From positions 186,001 to 250,000 of the forward strand of contig NZ_LZYB01000003.1 in NCBI RefSeq assembly GCF_001677335.1: a DNA stretch of 64,000 nucleotides. The letters are read 5' to 3'. A program made the translations under genes and the position numbers. The stretch comes from Erythrobacter dokdonensis DSW-74. Its GTDB lineage: Bacteria > Pseudomonadota > Alphaproteobacteria > Sphingomonadales > Sphingomonadaceae. Below the pieces are notes generated by a model. The model had not been told where the DNA came from and did not search any database. It worked only from the letters and a program-made list of their open reading frames with translations. Shown piece by piece: positions 40,682-50,171 of the stretch (within the stretch, counting starts at the first letter, position 1; each line of letters begins with the position of its first letter).

Positions 40682-42225
40682 GCTGCCGCTTCTTTCGCTC
40701 TGGCCGCGTATTCATCCCGCAACTCCCGCTTGTAGAGCTTTCCGTTCGCCTCGCGCGGGAGATCGGGACGGAAGTCGAACAGCTTGGGCATCTTGATCTT
40801 GGATAGGCTGGGAGCGAGGAAATCCCTGAGTTCTGCCTCCAGCCCCTGTCCCGCGTCTGCCATGTCCCTCGGCTGCACCACTGCAACGACCTTTTCGCCG
40901 AGGTCGGGGCAGGGCGCGCCGATCACGGCGGCGTCCATCACCTTGGGGTGGGTAACGAGCAGGTTCTCGATTTCCTGCGGGTAGATGTTCACCCCGCCGG
41001 AGATGATCATGTGGCTCTTGCGGTCGGTCAGGAACAGGAAGCCGTCCTTGTCGAGGTGGCCGATATCGCCCAGCGTCATCCAGCCCTTCGGATGCATCGC
41101 CTCGCGGGTCTTGTCGGGGTCATTGTGATAGGTCGGCAGGTTCTCGTTCTCGAAGAAGATCAGCCCGTCCTCGCCCGGTGCGAGCTCTTCGCCGTCCGGT
41201 CCGCAGACGTGCACCTTGCCGTGCACCGCTACGCCGACCGTGCCGGGCTTCATAAGCCAGTGTTCGGACTTGACCAGCGTCATCCCGATCATCTCGCTGC
41301 CGGCGTAGTATTCGTTGATGATCGGTCCCCACCATTCGATCATCTCGCGCTTGATCGGCACCGGGCAGGGCGCGGCGGCGTGGAGCGCGCGCTGGTGACT
41401 GGAAAGATCATACTTCGTGCGCACCGCCGGATCGAGCTTGAGGAAGCGTACGAAGTGGGTCGGAACCCACTGGCTGTCGGTGACCTCATATGTCTCGATG
41501 GCCTTAAGTGCCTCCTCGGGATCGAACTTCTCCATCATCACTACCGTTCCGCCGAGCCGGTGAACGACCGAGCACCAGCCGATCGGTGCGGCGTGATAGA
41601 GCGGTGCGGGGGAGAGATAGACCATCGAGCCGTCGGACGGCATCCCGGCGCCCATGACGGCAAGTCCGAGCAAGGGGACGGGTGCGGCAGGATCGGGATC
41701 TTCGGGCGGAGCGGGGCGGATGCCCTTGGGCCGGCCTGTGGTGCCGGAGGAATAGAGCATGACCATTCCCGCGCTCTGGTCGGGTATCGGGGTGGCGGCC
41801 TGCTCAGCAAGCGCGCTAGCGAAGTCGTCGGCATCCCCGGAATCCATGACCAGAACGTCAAGACCCTGACATTCGGCGCGGATGGTGCCGAGCAGGTCCG
41901 AAAAATGGGTGGAGGTGATGAGCAGCTTCGCCTCGCTGTCGCGAATGATGTAGGCCGCCTCCGGAGCGGTGAGCCGAGAGGAGATCGGCACCAGCATCGT
42001 GCCGGCGCGTTGCGACCCCCAGATCAGGGTGAAGTATTCGATCCGGTTTTCCAGCAGCACCGCAAAGGCATCGCCCGCACCGATTCCGCGCGCGCGCAGG
42101 AGGTGGGCGAAGCGGTTCGATTCTGCTTCCATCTCGCCGTAGGTGATCTGTTTGCCAGACCCGGTCATGATGACTGCGGGATGATCGGGACGGGTCGCGG
42201 CGTGCGCGATCGGGTGCATGCTCAT
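40678..42225 (-). CDS. AMP-dependent acyl-CoA synthetase
   Basis: The 515-residue enzyme of the ANL family has the phosphate-binding loop YSSGTTGRPKGIRP, the A5/A8-type GDIGHLDKDGFLFLTDRKS and the C-terminal catalytic Lys in REANGKLYKRELR. It activates a carboxylic acid to its CoA ester with ATP. The start at 42225 follows GGGAGAGAG. The P450 gene is coupled at its 3' end, so it may activate the acid that the P450 forms or hydroxylates. The substrate is unknown; a fatty, aromatic or terpenoid acid are options. Confidence 0.9.
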   Translation of the reverse strand: MSMHPIAHAATRPDHPAVIMTGSGKQITYGEMEAESNRFAHLLRARGIGAGDAFAVLLENRIEYFTLIWGSQRAGTMLVPISSRLTAPEAAYIIRDSEAKLLITSTHFSDLLGTIRAECQGLDVLVMDSGDADDFASALAEQAATPIPDQSAGMVMLYSSGTTGRPKGIRPAPPEDPDPAAPVPLLGLAVMGAGMPSDGSMVYLSPAPLYHAAPIGWCSVVHRLGGTVVMMEKFDPEEALKAIETYEVTDSQWVPTHFVRFLKLDPAVRTKYDLSSHQRALHAAAPCPVPIKREMIEWWGPIINEYYAGSEMIGMTLVKSEHWLMKPGTVGVAVHGKVHVCGPDGEELAPGEDGLIFFENENLPTYHNDPDKTREAMHPKGWMTLGDIGHLDKDGFLFLTDRKSHMIISGGVNIYPQEIENLLVTHPKVMDAAVIGAPCPDLGEKVVAVVQPRDMADAGQGLEAELRDFLAPSLSKIKMPKLFDFRPDLPREANGKLYKRELRDEYAARAKEAAA

Positions 42226-42341
42226 GATTTCTCTCTCCCATGCCGCTAGGGCGGCTTGAAGAGGGAAGTTACGCAAGCCGCGCGACCTCGCAAGCAAAAA
42301 ACAGTATGGGAAATGCTACCGATCAGGCGAGGAGCGGCGGC

Positions 42342-42372
42342 AAGAAAAAAGGCGGCGGGATAACCCGCCGCC
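42342..42372 (-). terminator. Terminator of the M23 peptidase gene
   Basis: A 9-bp perfect stem (42351-42359 with 42364-42372) with a 4-nt loop is followed, in the minus direction, by a U-tract (the A-run 42342-42350 on the plus strand). It lies 56 bp past the peptidase stop. Confidence 0.88.
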
Positions 42373-42427
42373 ATGATCGGACACCCTCTCCAATGTCCGG
42401 CCCGCTTACAGCGGGCAATCTCTGAAT

Positions 42428-43162
42428 TCAGTCGCCACCCTTGCCGGTCAAAACGCGGTCACGGGCGAAAGCGAGCTGTGCCTCGCTCTCCACCATATAC
42501 GGAATTGGATTGACTGCAAGCCCATCGATGCGAACTTCGTAATGGAGGTGCGGGCCGGTCGAACGACCGGTCGAGCCGACATAGCCGATCAGGTCGCCCT
42601 TCTTCACGTTGTCGCCCGCGGCAACCGCCAGACGCGACAGGTGCGCATAGCGGGTTTCCATCGACGCGCCGTGGTCGATGCTGATGTAGAGCCCATAGCT
42701 CGAATACCAGTCCGCACGGCCGACCAGCCCATCGGCGGTCGCATAGACAGGGGTGCCGGTCGGCGCGGCAAGATCGATACCGCTATGCTTGCGGCGGCCG
42801 CCGAGCACCGGATGCGTGCGCATCCCGTAGCCGCTGGTCAATTGCGCGCCTTCAAGCGGCATGCGTGAAGGCACCGACACGGTCGGCTGGGCAAAGGGCG
42901 CGGAAAACGCGGTGTGTGCGCCGGTCCCGATGGTCGGGCTGGTACGCTCGATCGCGGTCCAGCTGGCGAACAGCGACTTGAAGCGCTGGTCGCCGTTGTC
43001 GAGTGTGTCGGTCTGCGTTTCGCGAACGGGTTCGACGATGTCGGCGCTGGCGGTGGCCGAATTAGCGGAATTGGCAAGGGCGGGTGTCGTGCCGGCTGCG
43101 GAGAGAAGTGCTGCGCAGCAAAGGGCGGCGAGCTTTGACATCTGGCGCACGGCAAATTTCAT
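42428..43162 (-). CDS. M23-family peptidoglycan metallopeptidase
   Basis: The 244-residue protein has a signal peptide (about residues 1-30, ending TPALAN). A low-complexity stretch follows, then an M23/LytM domain with zinc ligands His in HSGIDLA, Asp in the same motif and His in GPHLHYEV, plus RYAHLS. It cleaves peptide cross-bridges of peptidoglycan in the periplasm, a role in cell-wall turnover or division. It is monocistronic with a good terminator at its 3' end. Upstream, 94 bp separate it from the DUF455 gene. Confidence 0.9.
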   Translation of the reverse strand: MKFAVRQMSKLAALCCAALLSAAGTTPALANSANSATASADIVEPVRETQTDTLDNGDQRFKSLFASWTAIERTSPTIGTGAHTAFSAPFAQPTVSVPSRMPLEGAQLTSGYGMRTHPVLGGRRKHSGIDLAAPTGTPVYATADGLVGRADWYSSYGLYISIDHGASMETRYAHLSRLAVAAGDNVKKGDLIGYVGSTGRSTGPHLHYEVRIDGLAVNPIPYMVESEAQLAFARDRVLTGKGGD

Positions 43163-43256
43163 ACGGACCCGGTCCCCGACTTCGGCTATTCGCCGTTCTA
43201 GAGTGAGACACGTCTGATGCGCGCCTTTGTTGGACCGTGGTTATGCGGGTGATTCG

Positions 43257-44048
43257 TTAATGCGCAATCTCGGCGTAGAATTCGCGCGACAAACCGGCTG
43301 CAAGACGCGCTGAGTCGTTGAACGGTGGCTTAATGGCCCCGCGAAAGTGCTGTTTTACGAGGGTCTGCCACAGGGATTCGGGATTCGTTCCGATCCGTTC
43401 GGCGCACCGCAAAAAGTGCTTGGTGCCGAATCCGACATGAGTGATCTCGTCGTCAAGGATGCGGGCGAGAATTTTTGCACCGCCTGCATCTCCTGCGGCC
43501 TGCACCCGTTCCAGCGTCGCGGGCGTGACGTCCAGGCCGCGTGCTTCCAGCACCATCGGCACCACGGCAAGCCGCGCGGCGACATCGTGGCGGGTGCTAT
43601 AGGCAGCCTCCCACAGCCCAGCGTGCGCAGGCAGGGCGCCATAGAAGCTGCCCATAGATTCGAGCTTGCGCGCCAGCAGCGCGAAATGCATCGCCTCGTC
43701 AGCCGCCACAGACAGGAAGTCGCCAACGAATTCCTCGCCCATCTGCGCGCCGAAACGACCTGCCATATCGAGCGCCAGATCGATCGCCACGAATTCGATA
43801 TGAGCAAGGCTGTGCCACAGCGCGATTCGCGCGCGCTCGGAACCGAACTTGCCGCGCTTGGGCATACGGTTGGGCGGCAGCAGTTCAGGGCGCTCCGGCC
43901 AGGCGGGCGTATCCGGCATCTCCACATCAAAGCGCCACGCAAGATCGCCCTTGCGCCAGCGCCGCGCCACGCTGCGGGTGGTGAAGCACTTAGCGCGCGG
44001 GTCTGCGGTCAGCAGCGCGGTGCGGATGGCCGAAGCGACGCTTTCCAC
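43257..44048 (-). CDS. DUF455 ferritin-like protein
   Basis: The 263-residue protein has a ferritin-like four-helix core with metal-ligand motifs spread as EFVAIDL (Glu), DEAMHF (Glu/His) and DDEITHV (Glu/His). This pattern defines DUF455, a di-iron or di-manganese ferritin-like family of unknown function that is widespread in proteobacteria and often near stress or envelope genes. It starts with GTG, 7 bp after the stop of the peroxiredoxin gene. A link with oxidative stress would suit its peroxiredoxin neighbour, but no reaction is known. Confidence 0.85.
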   Translation of the reverse strand: MESVASAIRTALLTADPRAKCFTTRSVARRWRKGDLAWRFDVEMPDTPAWPERPELLPPNRMPKRGKFGSERARIALWHSLAHIEFVAIDLALDMAGRFGAQMGEEFVGDFLSVAADEAMHFALLARKLESMGSFYGALPAHAGLWEAAYSTRHDVAARLAVVPMVLEARGLDVTPATLERVQAAGDAGGAKILARILDDEITHVGFGTKHFLRCAERIGTNPESLWQTLVKQHFRGAIKPPFNDSARLAAGLSREFYAEIAH

Positions 44049-44055
44049 GTGCGGC

Positions 44056-44529
44056 TCAGATCGCCCTTGCAGCAGCCAGGACTTCCTCGGCGTGGCCCTT
44101 GACCTTTACCTTGTCCCACACCTGCGCGATTCTGCCGGTGGCATCGACGAGATAGGTCGAGCGGACCATGCCCATATAGGTCTTGCCGTACATCTGTTTT
44201 TCCGCCCACACGCCGAGCGCATCGGACAGGCCACCTTCTTCCGGATCGCTGGCGAGCGGCGCGGTCAGGCCGTGCTTGGCGATGAACTTCTGGTGCTTCT
44301 TCGCCGGGTCCTTACTGACCCCCAGCAGCTTGGTTCCGGCCGCCTCGAACTCGTCCTTGAGCGCGGAGAAATCCTTGTTCTCCGTGGTGCAGCCGGGGGT
44401 ATCGTCCTTGGGGTAGAAGAAAATCACCAGCTTCGAGCCGGCAAAGTCCGAAGGCTTTACGCTGCCGCCTTCCGGGGTTTCCATTGCCATATCGGGAATG
44501 GCGTCACCGACGCCGGGAAAGTTGCTCAT
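44056..44529 (-). CDS. Peroxiredoxin of the BCP/PrxQ type, single cysteine
   Basis: The 157-residue protein has the thioredoxin-fold peroxidase signature FFYPKDDTPGCTTENKDF with peroxidatic Cys47. This is the only cysteine in the protein; E. coli BCP also has a resolving Cys five residues later, absent here (Glu-Asn), so it must work by a 1-Cys cycle with an external thiol. It reduces peroxides in the cytoplasm. Its ATG overlaps the glnE stop by 4 bp and it precedes the DUF455 gene by 7 bp, so the three may form one transcript. Confidence 0.93.
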   Translation of the reverse strand: MSNFPGVGDAIPDMAMETPEGGSVKPSDFAGSKLVIFFYPKDDTPGCTTENKDFSALKDEFEAAGTKLLGVSKDPAKKHQKFIAKHGLTAPLASDPEEGGLSDALGVWAEKQMYGKTYMGMVRSTYLVDATGRIAQVWDKVKVKGHAEEVLAAARAI

Positions 44530-47282
44530 GTTTCGGTCTCCTGTTCGCTTTCCAGAATGTCCGTTCCGAGAATTTGTTTCCACACCTCGGCGACCCTTTG
44601 GCGCGCCGCACCGAAGGCTTGCAAGAGGGCGGCGTAGCTGTCTTGTCCGCAGGCCCGCGCCAGGGCCCGCGCGCCGCCCGGAGGAGGCTCGCGGCCATCC
44701 GGGGCCAACAAACGTCCGGCCACCAGCATCCGGCTCATCAGGGAATGGGGCTCGGCCAAGTCGGCGGGCAGCAATCCGGCTGCGGCCAGTCCTTCGAGCG
44801 CAACCGCAAGATCGGGATCGAGAGCGTGGGGAATAGTTTCCCCGAGCGGCCCGCCATCCGCTGTCTCGCCCCTCAGCTGGAGGTAGTGGACGAGGAATTC
44901 GAGATCGACCAGCCCGCCGCGCAGCAGCTTGGCATCCACCGGTCCGCCGGGGTGCTTGTGCAGCGCCATTTCGGCGCGCATTCCCAGTACCGCCTCGCGC
45001 AGCGCGGTCTTGTCGCGGGGCGCACGGAGTACTTCGGAAAGCACTTTGCCAAGTTCCGTCCGAGCCCTGGTCGAACCAAACAGCACCCGCGCGCGGGCGA
45101 GTGCCATGTGTTCCCACGTCCAAGCCGCTTCGCGCTGATACTTGCCGAAGGCTTCGCAGCTCACCGCCAGCGGCCCCTGATTACCCTGTGGCCTCAATCG
45201 CGTGTCGACCTCGTAGAGCGCGCCTTGTGCGGTCGGCACCGAGAGTGCTGCGCTGACCCGGCTGGCGAGGCGATTATAATAGATGGTCGCTCCGAGCGGA
45301 CGCGGGCCGTCGGACTGGGCGGCGAAATCGCCAGTGAACAGATAGACGATATCGAGATCCGAGGCATGGGTCAGCGCCCCGCCGCCCAGCCGCCCTAGGC
45401 CGAGCACTACCAGCTCGCTATCCGGCACGCCCCCGTGCTTGGCGGCAAACTCGGCGATGGTCGCCTCGGCTGCCAGCGCCAGCGCCGCTTCGGCGGTGCG
45501 CGACAGGGCGCGAGCAATGGCGAGTGGATCGGCCAGCCCCTCGATCAACTGGATGCCGAGCGCAAAACGGATTTCCCCGGTGATGACCCGGATCGCATCG
45601 AGCAGCGCCTCGTAATCCTCGCGCACCGCAGCCCCGCGCATTCGGGCGGCGATTTCGGGGATCGTGCCCGGCAGATCGAGCGCGTGCTTGTCGAGCAGGG
45701 TGTCGAGCAGATCGGGCTTGCGCGCCAGCTCGTCGGCCAGCACCGGGGCAAGCGTCAGCGCGGCCACCAGCCGGTCGATCAGGTGCGGGCGCGCGGCGAG
45801 CAGGCGGAAAGTGGTGATCGCCGACGGCACGCTTTCGAGAATACGCTCCCAGCGGGTAATCGCGCGCATCGGATCGTCGCTCGTCGCCATGGCCTTCAGC
45901 AAGGCGGGCTGGAGCCTGTCCCACGCCGCCACCGCCTGCGGGGAACGGATGGCGGCATGGCGCCCGTCGCGCCAGCTCTCCACCCGCTCGGCCAGCGTCT
46001 CGGACTCCTCAAAGCCGAGTGCGGCGAGTTCGTGGGCCAGGTCGCTGATTCCGCTTTGCGCGACAGGCGCACTCTCGGGCGCGCCGATCAGTTCCTCATA
46101 AATGCGTCCCGTCCGGGCCGTTAGCGCGGTCAGTTCGGTCACCAGCGTCGCGCCGTCCGCCAGCCCGTCGAGCCGCGCTACCTGATCCAGCGCCTCGCCC
46201 TCTGGCAGACTGTGAGTCTGGCGGTCATTGACCATCTGCAAGCGGTGCTCGATTTTCCGTAGACGATCATAGCCTTCGCCCAATACGGCTGCGTTGTTGG
46301 TGCTTATCCAACCCGCCGCTGCCAGCGCGTCAAGCGCGTGTCGGGTGCCACGCACTCTGAGGGACAGATCGCGCCCGCCGTGGACCAACTGGTGGGTCTG
46401 GGCGTAGAATTCGATCTCGCGGATGCCGCCGCGCCCGCGCTTTACGTCGAAATGCGGCCCCGGTACCGGCGGGCCTTCGTGGCTGTGACGGATGCGCTGG
46501 GTAAGGGCGCGGATTTCTTCGATCGCGCCGAAATCGAGCTGGCTGCGCCATACAAAGGGTCGGATCTGGGCGAGGAAGTTCTCGCCTGCCGCAATGTCTC
46601 CCGCCGCGGCCCGCGCGCGGGTGAAGGCTGCGCGCTCCCATGCCAGCGCCTGCCCCTGGTAATGCGTGAGCGCCGCGCCCACAGGAACGGCCAGCGGGCT
46701 GATCTCGCTCGCGGGCCTGAGACGCAGATCGACCCTGAGCGCATAACCCTCGTCGGTATTGGCCGATAGCAGCGCCACCACCCGCCGGGCATAGCGCTGC
46801 GCCGCCTCGCCCGGATCATCGCTAGCCCGGCGCGGCAGACGGTCGCGATCGTAGAAGAAAATCGGATCGATGTCGGACGAATAGTTGAGCTCGCCCGCCC
46901 CCTGCTTGCCGAGTGCCAACGCGATGAAGCCTGCGGCGCTGTCTTCATCTGTGCGTTCGGTAATCGCGGTGCGGATCGCACGGTCGAGGGCGCGATCCGC
47001 GAAGGCGGTGAGTTCGTGGACGACCCGCGCGAGCGGGAAGGCGCCGGCCAGATCCGCAATCGCGACTGTCGTTGCCAGCGCGAGCCGCTCGCGCCGCAGG
47101 GCGACTTCGGTATCGGGGTTGCCGGCTTGCGAACGCGCCCATGCCAGCGCCGCTTCGCTGTCCCCTGCCTCGAGCAAGGAGGCGAGTTCCGGCTGGCGAT
47201 CGAGCGCCCGCGCCAGGAACGGAGCGTAGTCGCGGGCGCGCCGCAGCGCGCTGCTCCAATCGGGTTGGTTCGTCTCACCCAT
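44526..47282 (-). CDS. glnE: Glutamine synthetase adenylyl-/deadenylyltransferase
   Basis: The 918-residue bifunctional enzyme has two nucleotidyltransferase domains. The N-terminal one has SDIDPIFFYDRD (about residues 134-146, deadenylylation) and the second SDLDIVYLFTGDF (about 638-650, adenylylation); a regulatory region lies between them. It turns glutamine synthetase off by adding AMP to its subunits and on again by removing it, according to nitrogen status. Length and layout match the family. The 5' end diverges from an M28 peptidase gene. It is in the same window as gltBD and the large GDH, other nodes of glutamate metabolism. Confidence 0.95.
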   Translation of the reverse strand: MGETNQPDWSSALRRARDYAPFLARALDRQPELASLLEAGDSEAALAWARSQAGNPDTEVALRRERLALATTVAIADLAGAFPLARVVHELTAFADRALDRAIRTAITERTDEDSAAGFIALALGKQGAGELNYSSDIDPIFFYDRDRLPRRASDDPGEAAQRYARRVVALLSANTDEGYALRVDLRLRPASEISPLAVPVGAALTHYQGQALAWERAAFTRARAAAGDIAAGENFLAQIRPFVWRSQLDFGAIEEIRALTQRIRHSHEGPPVPGPHFDVKRGRGGIREIEFYAQTHQLVHGGRDLSLRVRGTRHALDALAAAGWISTNNAAVLGEGYDRLRKIEHRLQMVNDRQTHSLPEGEALDQVARLDGLADGATLVTELTALTARTGRIYEELIGAPESAPVAQSGISDLAHELAALGFEESETLAERVESWRDGRHAAIRSPQAVAAWDRLQPALLKAMATSDDPMRAITRWERILESVPSAITTFRLLAARPHLIDRLVAALTLAPVLADELARKPDLLDTLLDKHALDLPGTIPEIAARMRGAAVREDYEALLDAIRVITGEIRFALGIQLIEGLADPLAIARALSRTAEAALALAAEATIAEFAAKHGGVPDSELVVLGLGRLGGGALTHASDLDIVYLFTGDFAAQSDGPRPLGATIYYNRLASRVSAALSVPTAQGALYEVDTRLRPQGNQGPLAVSCEAFGKYQREAAWTWEHMALARARVLFGSTRARTELGKVLSEVLRAPRDKTALREAVLGMRAEMALHKHPGGPVDAKLLRGGLVDLEFLVHYLQLRGETADGGPLGETIPHALDPDLAVALEGLAAAGLLPADLAEPHSLMSRMLVAGRLLAPDGREPPPGGARALARACGQDSYAALLQAFGAARQRVAEVWKQILGTDILESEQETET

Positions 47283-47411
47283 GGCTCGCCTCTCTGGCCG
47301 CGCTTGCGTCTCCTCGCAAGGGGCGTCTGGTTACCCTAGCGCTACACTACAAGAGGGCGTGCTTGCGCCCCGCCCCTCGCTCTGCAATTGAGGCGCGCAG
47401 CAGGAAAGGGA

Positions 47412-49124
47412 ATGATCGCGATGACGACACGGTTTGCAGGATTGGGCGCGATGCTGGCGGGCGCGCTGGCGCTGGCGGCATGCGATGCGATCCCGGGTAT
47501 CGGCAGCGACGAGACTGCGCTCGACATTCCCGAGGTGGCCGCCGGAGACATCTCCGAAGCGACTATGAAGGACGTGACCCGGATCCTCTCGAGCGATGAA
47601 TTCGAAGGTCGCATGCCGGGCACCGTGGGCGAGGAAAAGACCATTGCCCTCCTGACCGAGCGGTTCGAGAAAGCGGGGCTCAAGCCTGGCAACGGCACAT
47701 CCTGGCTGCAGCAAGTCCCGCTGGTGGAGATTACTGGCAAGAATTACGCGCCGCTCACCATCACTGATGGTGATACCGATCTGGTCTATGATTTCGGCAA
47801 GGAATGGGTCGGCGTGACCTATCGCGAGGATGCAAAGGCCCAGATCGCCAACAGCGAACTGGTGTTCGTTGGCTACGGAATCAACGCGCCGGAAAAGGGC
47901 TGGAACGATTACGAAGGGATCGACGTCAAGGGCAAGACGGTGGTGATCCTCGTGAATGACCCGGATTGGCAGAGTGAAGGGTTGGAAGGTCCGTTCAACG
48001 GCAAGGCGATGACCTATTACGGACGCTGGACCTACAAGTTCGAGGAGGCCGGGCGCCAGGGCGCTGCTGGCGCGCTGATCATCCATGATACGGCGCCTGC
48101 AAGCTATGGCTGGAATGTGGTTGAAAGCTCGTGGACCGGTCCACAGGCCTACCCCCAGTATGGCGACAATCCGCCACCCATGACGCTGATGAACGGTTGG
48201 GTACAGCTTGATGCCGCCCGCGTGTTGTTCAAGGCCGCCGGGCAGGATCTCGACGGGCTGACCAAGGCTGCGCAACAGAAGGGCTTCAAGTCGGTGCCGC
48301 TGGGCATGACCGCTTCAACCAGCTTCGAGAACGATTTCCGCAGCTTCACCTCGCATAACATCATCGGCATTCTGCCTGGTAGCGATGCGGCTGACGAATA
48401 CGTGATCCATACGGCGCACTGGGATCACCTGGGCCGTTGCACCCCGGCACCGGACGGTGATGACATCTGCAACGGCGCGGTCGACAATGCCACCGGCACC
48501 GCCGCGCTGGTCGCGCTGGCCGAGGCCCATGCCAAGGCCGGCCCACCGCGTCGCAGCCTCGTATTTCTAGCGGTGACGGCGGAGGAATCTGGTCTGCTGG
48601 GAGCCTATTACTATGCGGCAAACCCGGTCTATCCGCTCGACAAGACCGTGGGCGGCATCAACATGGATGCCTTCCAGGTCGCTGGCCCGGCGAAGGATGT
48701 GACCGTGGTCGGCCCGGGCAAGTCGCAGCTCGATGCCTTCCTTGATGCCGCGCTCAAGGCTGACGGGCGGGTGGCGACACCCAATCCCAAGCCCGAGGCG
48801 GGCTATTACTACCGTTCAGACCACTTCGCCTTCGCCAAGCGCGGCGTGCCGATGCTGTATATCGATGGCGGCGAGGATCTGGTCGAAGGCGGGCGCGAGG
48901 CGGGCGCGAAGGTCGCTGCCGACTATACCCGGGACCGCTACCACGGCCCCAAGGACGAGTATGATGAAAACTGGGACTGGTCGGGCGTTATGGGTGACCT
49001 GCAGCTGTTCTATCGCATCGGCCGGATGATGGCGATGAGCACCAGCTGGCCCAACTGGAACGAGGGCGACGAGTTCCGCGGCGTGCGCGACGAGGCCTGC
49101 GCCGCGTCGGACGGCGGCTGCTGA
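47412..49124 (+). CDS. M28-family metallopeptidase, lipoprotein
   Basis: The 570-residue protein has a lipobox (LALAAC, lipid site Cys24) and a PA-like insert (about 140-290). An M28 peptidase domain follows with the two-zinc ligands: His and Asp in HTAHWDHLG and GAVDNATG, Glu-Glu-Ser in VTAEESG, Asp in GGINMDAFQ and His in YYRSDHFAF. It would remove amino acids or dipeptides from peptides outside the cytoplasm. AGGAAAGGG lies just before 47412; the ATG at 47421 is an alternative. It diverges from glnE; agmatine deiminase follows 22 bp after its stop. Confidence 0.9.
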   Translation: MIAMTTRFAGLGAMLAGALALAACDAIPGIGSDETALDIPEVAAGDISEATMKDVTRILSSDEFEGRMPGTVGEEKTIALLTERFEKAGLKPGNGTSWLQQVPLVEITGKNYAPLTITDGDTDLVYDFGKEWVGVTYREDAKAQIANSELVFVGYGINAPEKGWNDYEGIDVKGKTVVILVNDPDWQSEGLEGPFNGKAMTYYGRWTYKFEEAGRQGAAGALIIHDTAPASYGWNVVESSWTGPQAYPQYGDNPPPMTLMNGWVQLDAARVLFKAAGQDLDGLTKAAQQKGFKSVPLGMTASTSFENDFRSFTSHNIIGILPGSDAADEYVIHTAHWDHLGRCTPAPDGDDICNGAVDNATGTAALVALAEAHAKAGPPRRSLVFLAVTAEESGLLGAYYYAANPVYPLDKTVGGINMDAFQVAGPAKDVTVVGPGKSQLDAFLDAALKADGRVATPNPKPEAGYYYRSDHFAFAKRGVPMLYIDGGEDLVEGGREAGAKVAADYTRDRYHGPKDEYDENWDWSGVMGDLQLFYRIGRMMAMSTSWPNWNEGDEFRGVRDEACAASDGGC

Positions 49125-49146
49125 CAGGCGCAGGGGAGCCGCAGAC

Positions 49147-50136
49147 ATGGCCGCTTTGATGCCGCCCGAATGGGCAGCCCAGGATTGGCTGTGGATAGGC
49201 TTCCCGCACCTTGCCGAGGAATGGCCGGGCTGGCTTGAACCCGCGCAGGTGCAGATGGCGGCCTTTGCCTCTGCCGTGGCCGAAAGCGGGCAAGAGGTGC
49301 GCCTGCTGGTGCGCGATGAAGCCAACGAGGCCCGCGCGCGGCAGCTGGTGAGCGCCAAGGTCACGCTTGAACGAAGGGTCTATGGCGATGTCTGGCTGCG
49401 CGACACCGGGCCGCTGGTGGTGTCGGACGGGCAGGAACGCATCGCCCGCCGCTTCGGCTTCAACGGCTGGGGCGGCAAGTATCTGATGCCGGGCGACATG
49501 GAGATCGGGGCCGAAATCGCCCGCGATGCGGGCCTCACCGTGACCCACACGCCGATGATCCTAGAAGGCGGAGCGGTGGACAGCGACGGCACCGGGCTGG
49601 TGGCCACCACCGAGCAATGCCTGCTCAATCCCAACCGCAACCCACACATGACCCGCAGCCAGATCGAAGCTGAACTCGCCGCGCAACTCGGCTTCACCCG
49701 CGTGCTGTGGCTGGGCGATGGCCTCATCAACGACCACACCGACGGGCACGTGGACAACCTCGCACGGTTCGTCGCCCCGAACCGGCTGGTGGTTCCGCAA
49801 GCGACCGGCAAGGAGGATCCCAATGCCGCCATCTATGCCGATGCGGCAGCGCGCGCGGCGGCTGCCGGGGTCGAGGTGGTGCGCATCCCCTCGCCGGGCC
49901 TCATGACCCGCGACGGGGTGATCGAGCCTGCCAGCTATGTGAACTTCGCGGTCACCACGCATCTGGTAGTGGTGCCGACCTTCGGCTCCCCCCATGATGC
50001 CGAGGGCGTCGCTGCCATCGCCGCGTTGTTCCCCGATCGCGATACCATTGGCCTGCCGGGCGAGGCGGTTCTTGCGGGCGGCGGTGGCTTCCATTGCGCC
50101 AGCCAGCAGATGCCCGCAGCGCCGCGGAGCGCTTAA
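49147..50136 (+). CDS. aguA: Agmatine deiminase
   Basis: The 329-residue protein has the pentein fold with the motifs DVWLRDTGP, EGGAVDSDGTG, the central His in DHTDGHVDN and the catalytic Cys317 in GGGFHCASQQMP near the C terminus. It hydrolyses agmatine to N-carbamoylputrescine, a step of putrescine synthesis from arginine. The PAD_porph family also contains peptidylarginine deiminases, but the EGG and HxD spacing fit agmatine deiminase. No N-carbamoylputrescine amidase gene is adjacent, so the second step is elsewhere. Confidence 0.88.
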   Translation: MAALMPPEWAAQDWLWIGFPHLAEEWPGWLEPAQVQMAAFASAVAESGQEVRLLVRDEANEARARQLVSAKVTLERRVYGDVWLRDTGPLVVSDGQERIARRFGFNGWGGKYLMPGDMEIGAEIARDAGLTVTHTPMILEGGAVDSDGTGLVATTEQCLLNPNRNPHMTRSQIEAELAAQLGFTRVLWLGDGLINDHTDGHVDNLARFVAPNRLVVPQATGKEDPNAAIYADAAARAAAAGVEVVRIPSPGLMTRDGVIEPASYVNFAVTTHLVVVPTFGSPHDAEGVAAIAALFPDRDTIGLPGEAVLAGGGGFHCASQQMPAAPRSA

Positions 50137-50171
50137 CGGTTCGTTAGCATCTTGGGAGGATGGTACGGTTC

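Noticed and set aside
43163..43256. Possible small gene between the M23 peptidase and DUF455 genes
   Set aside because: Only 94 bp with no start preceded by a ribosome site.
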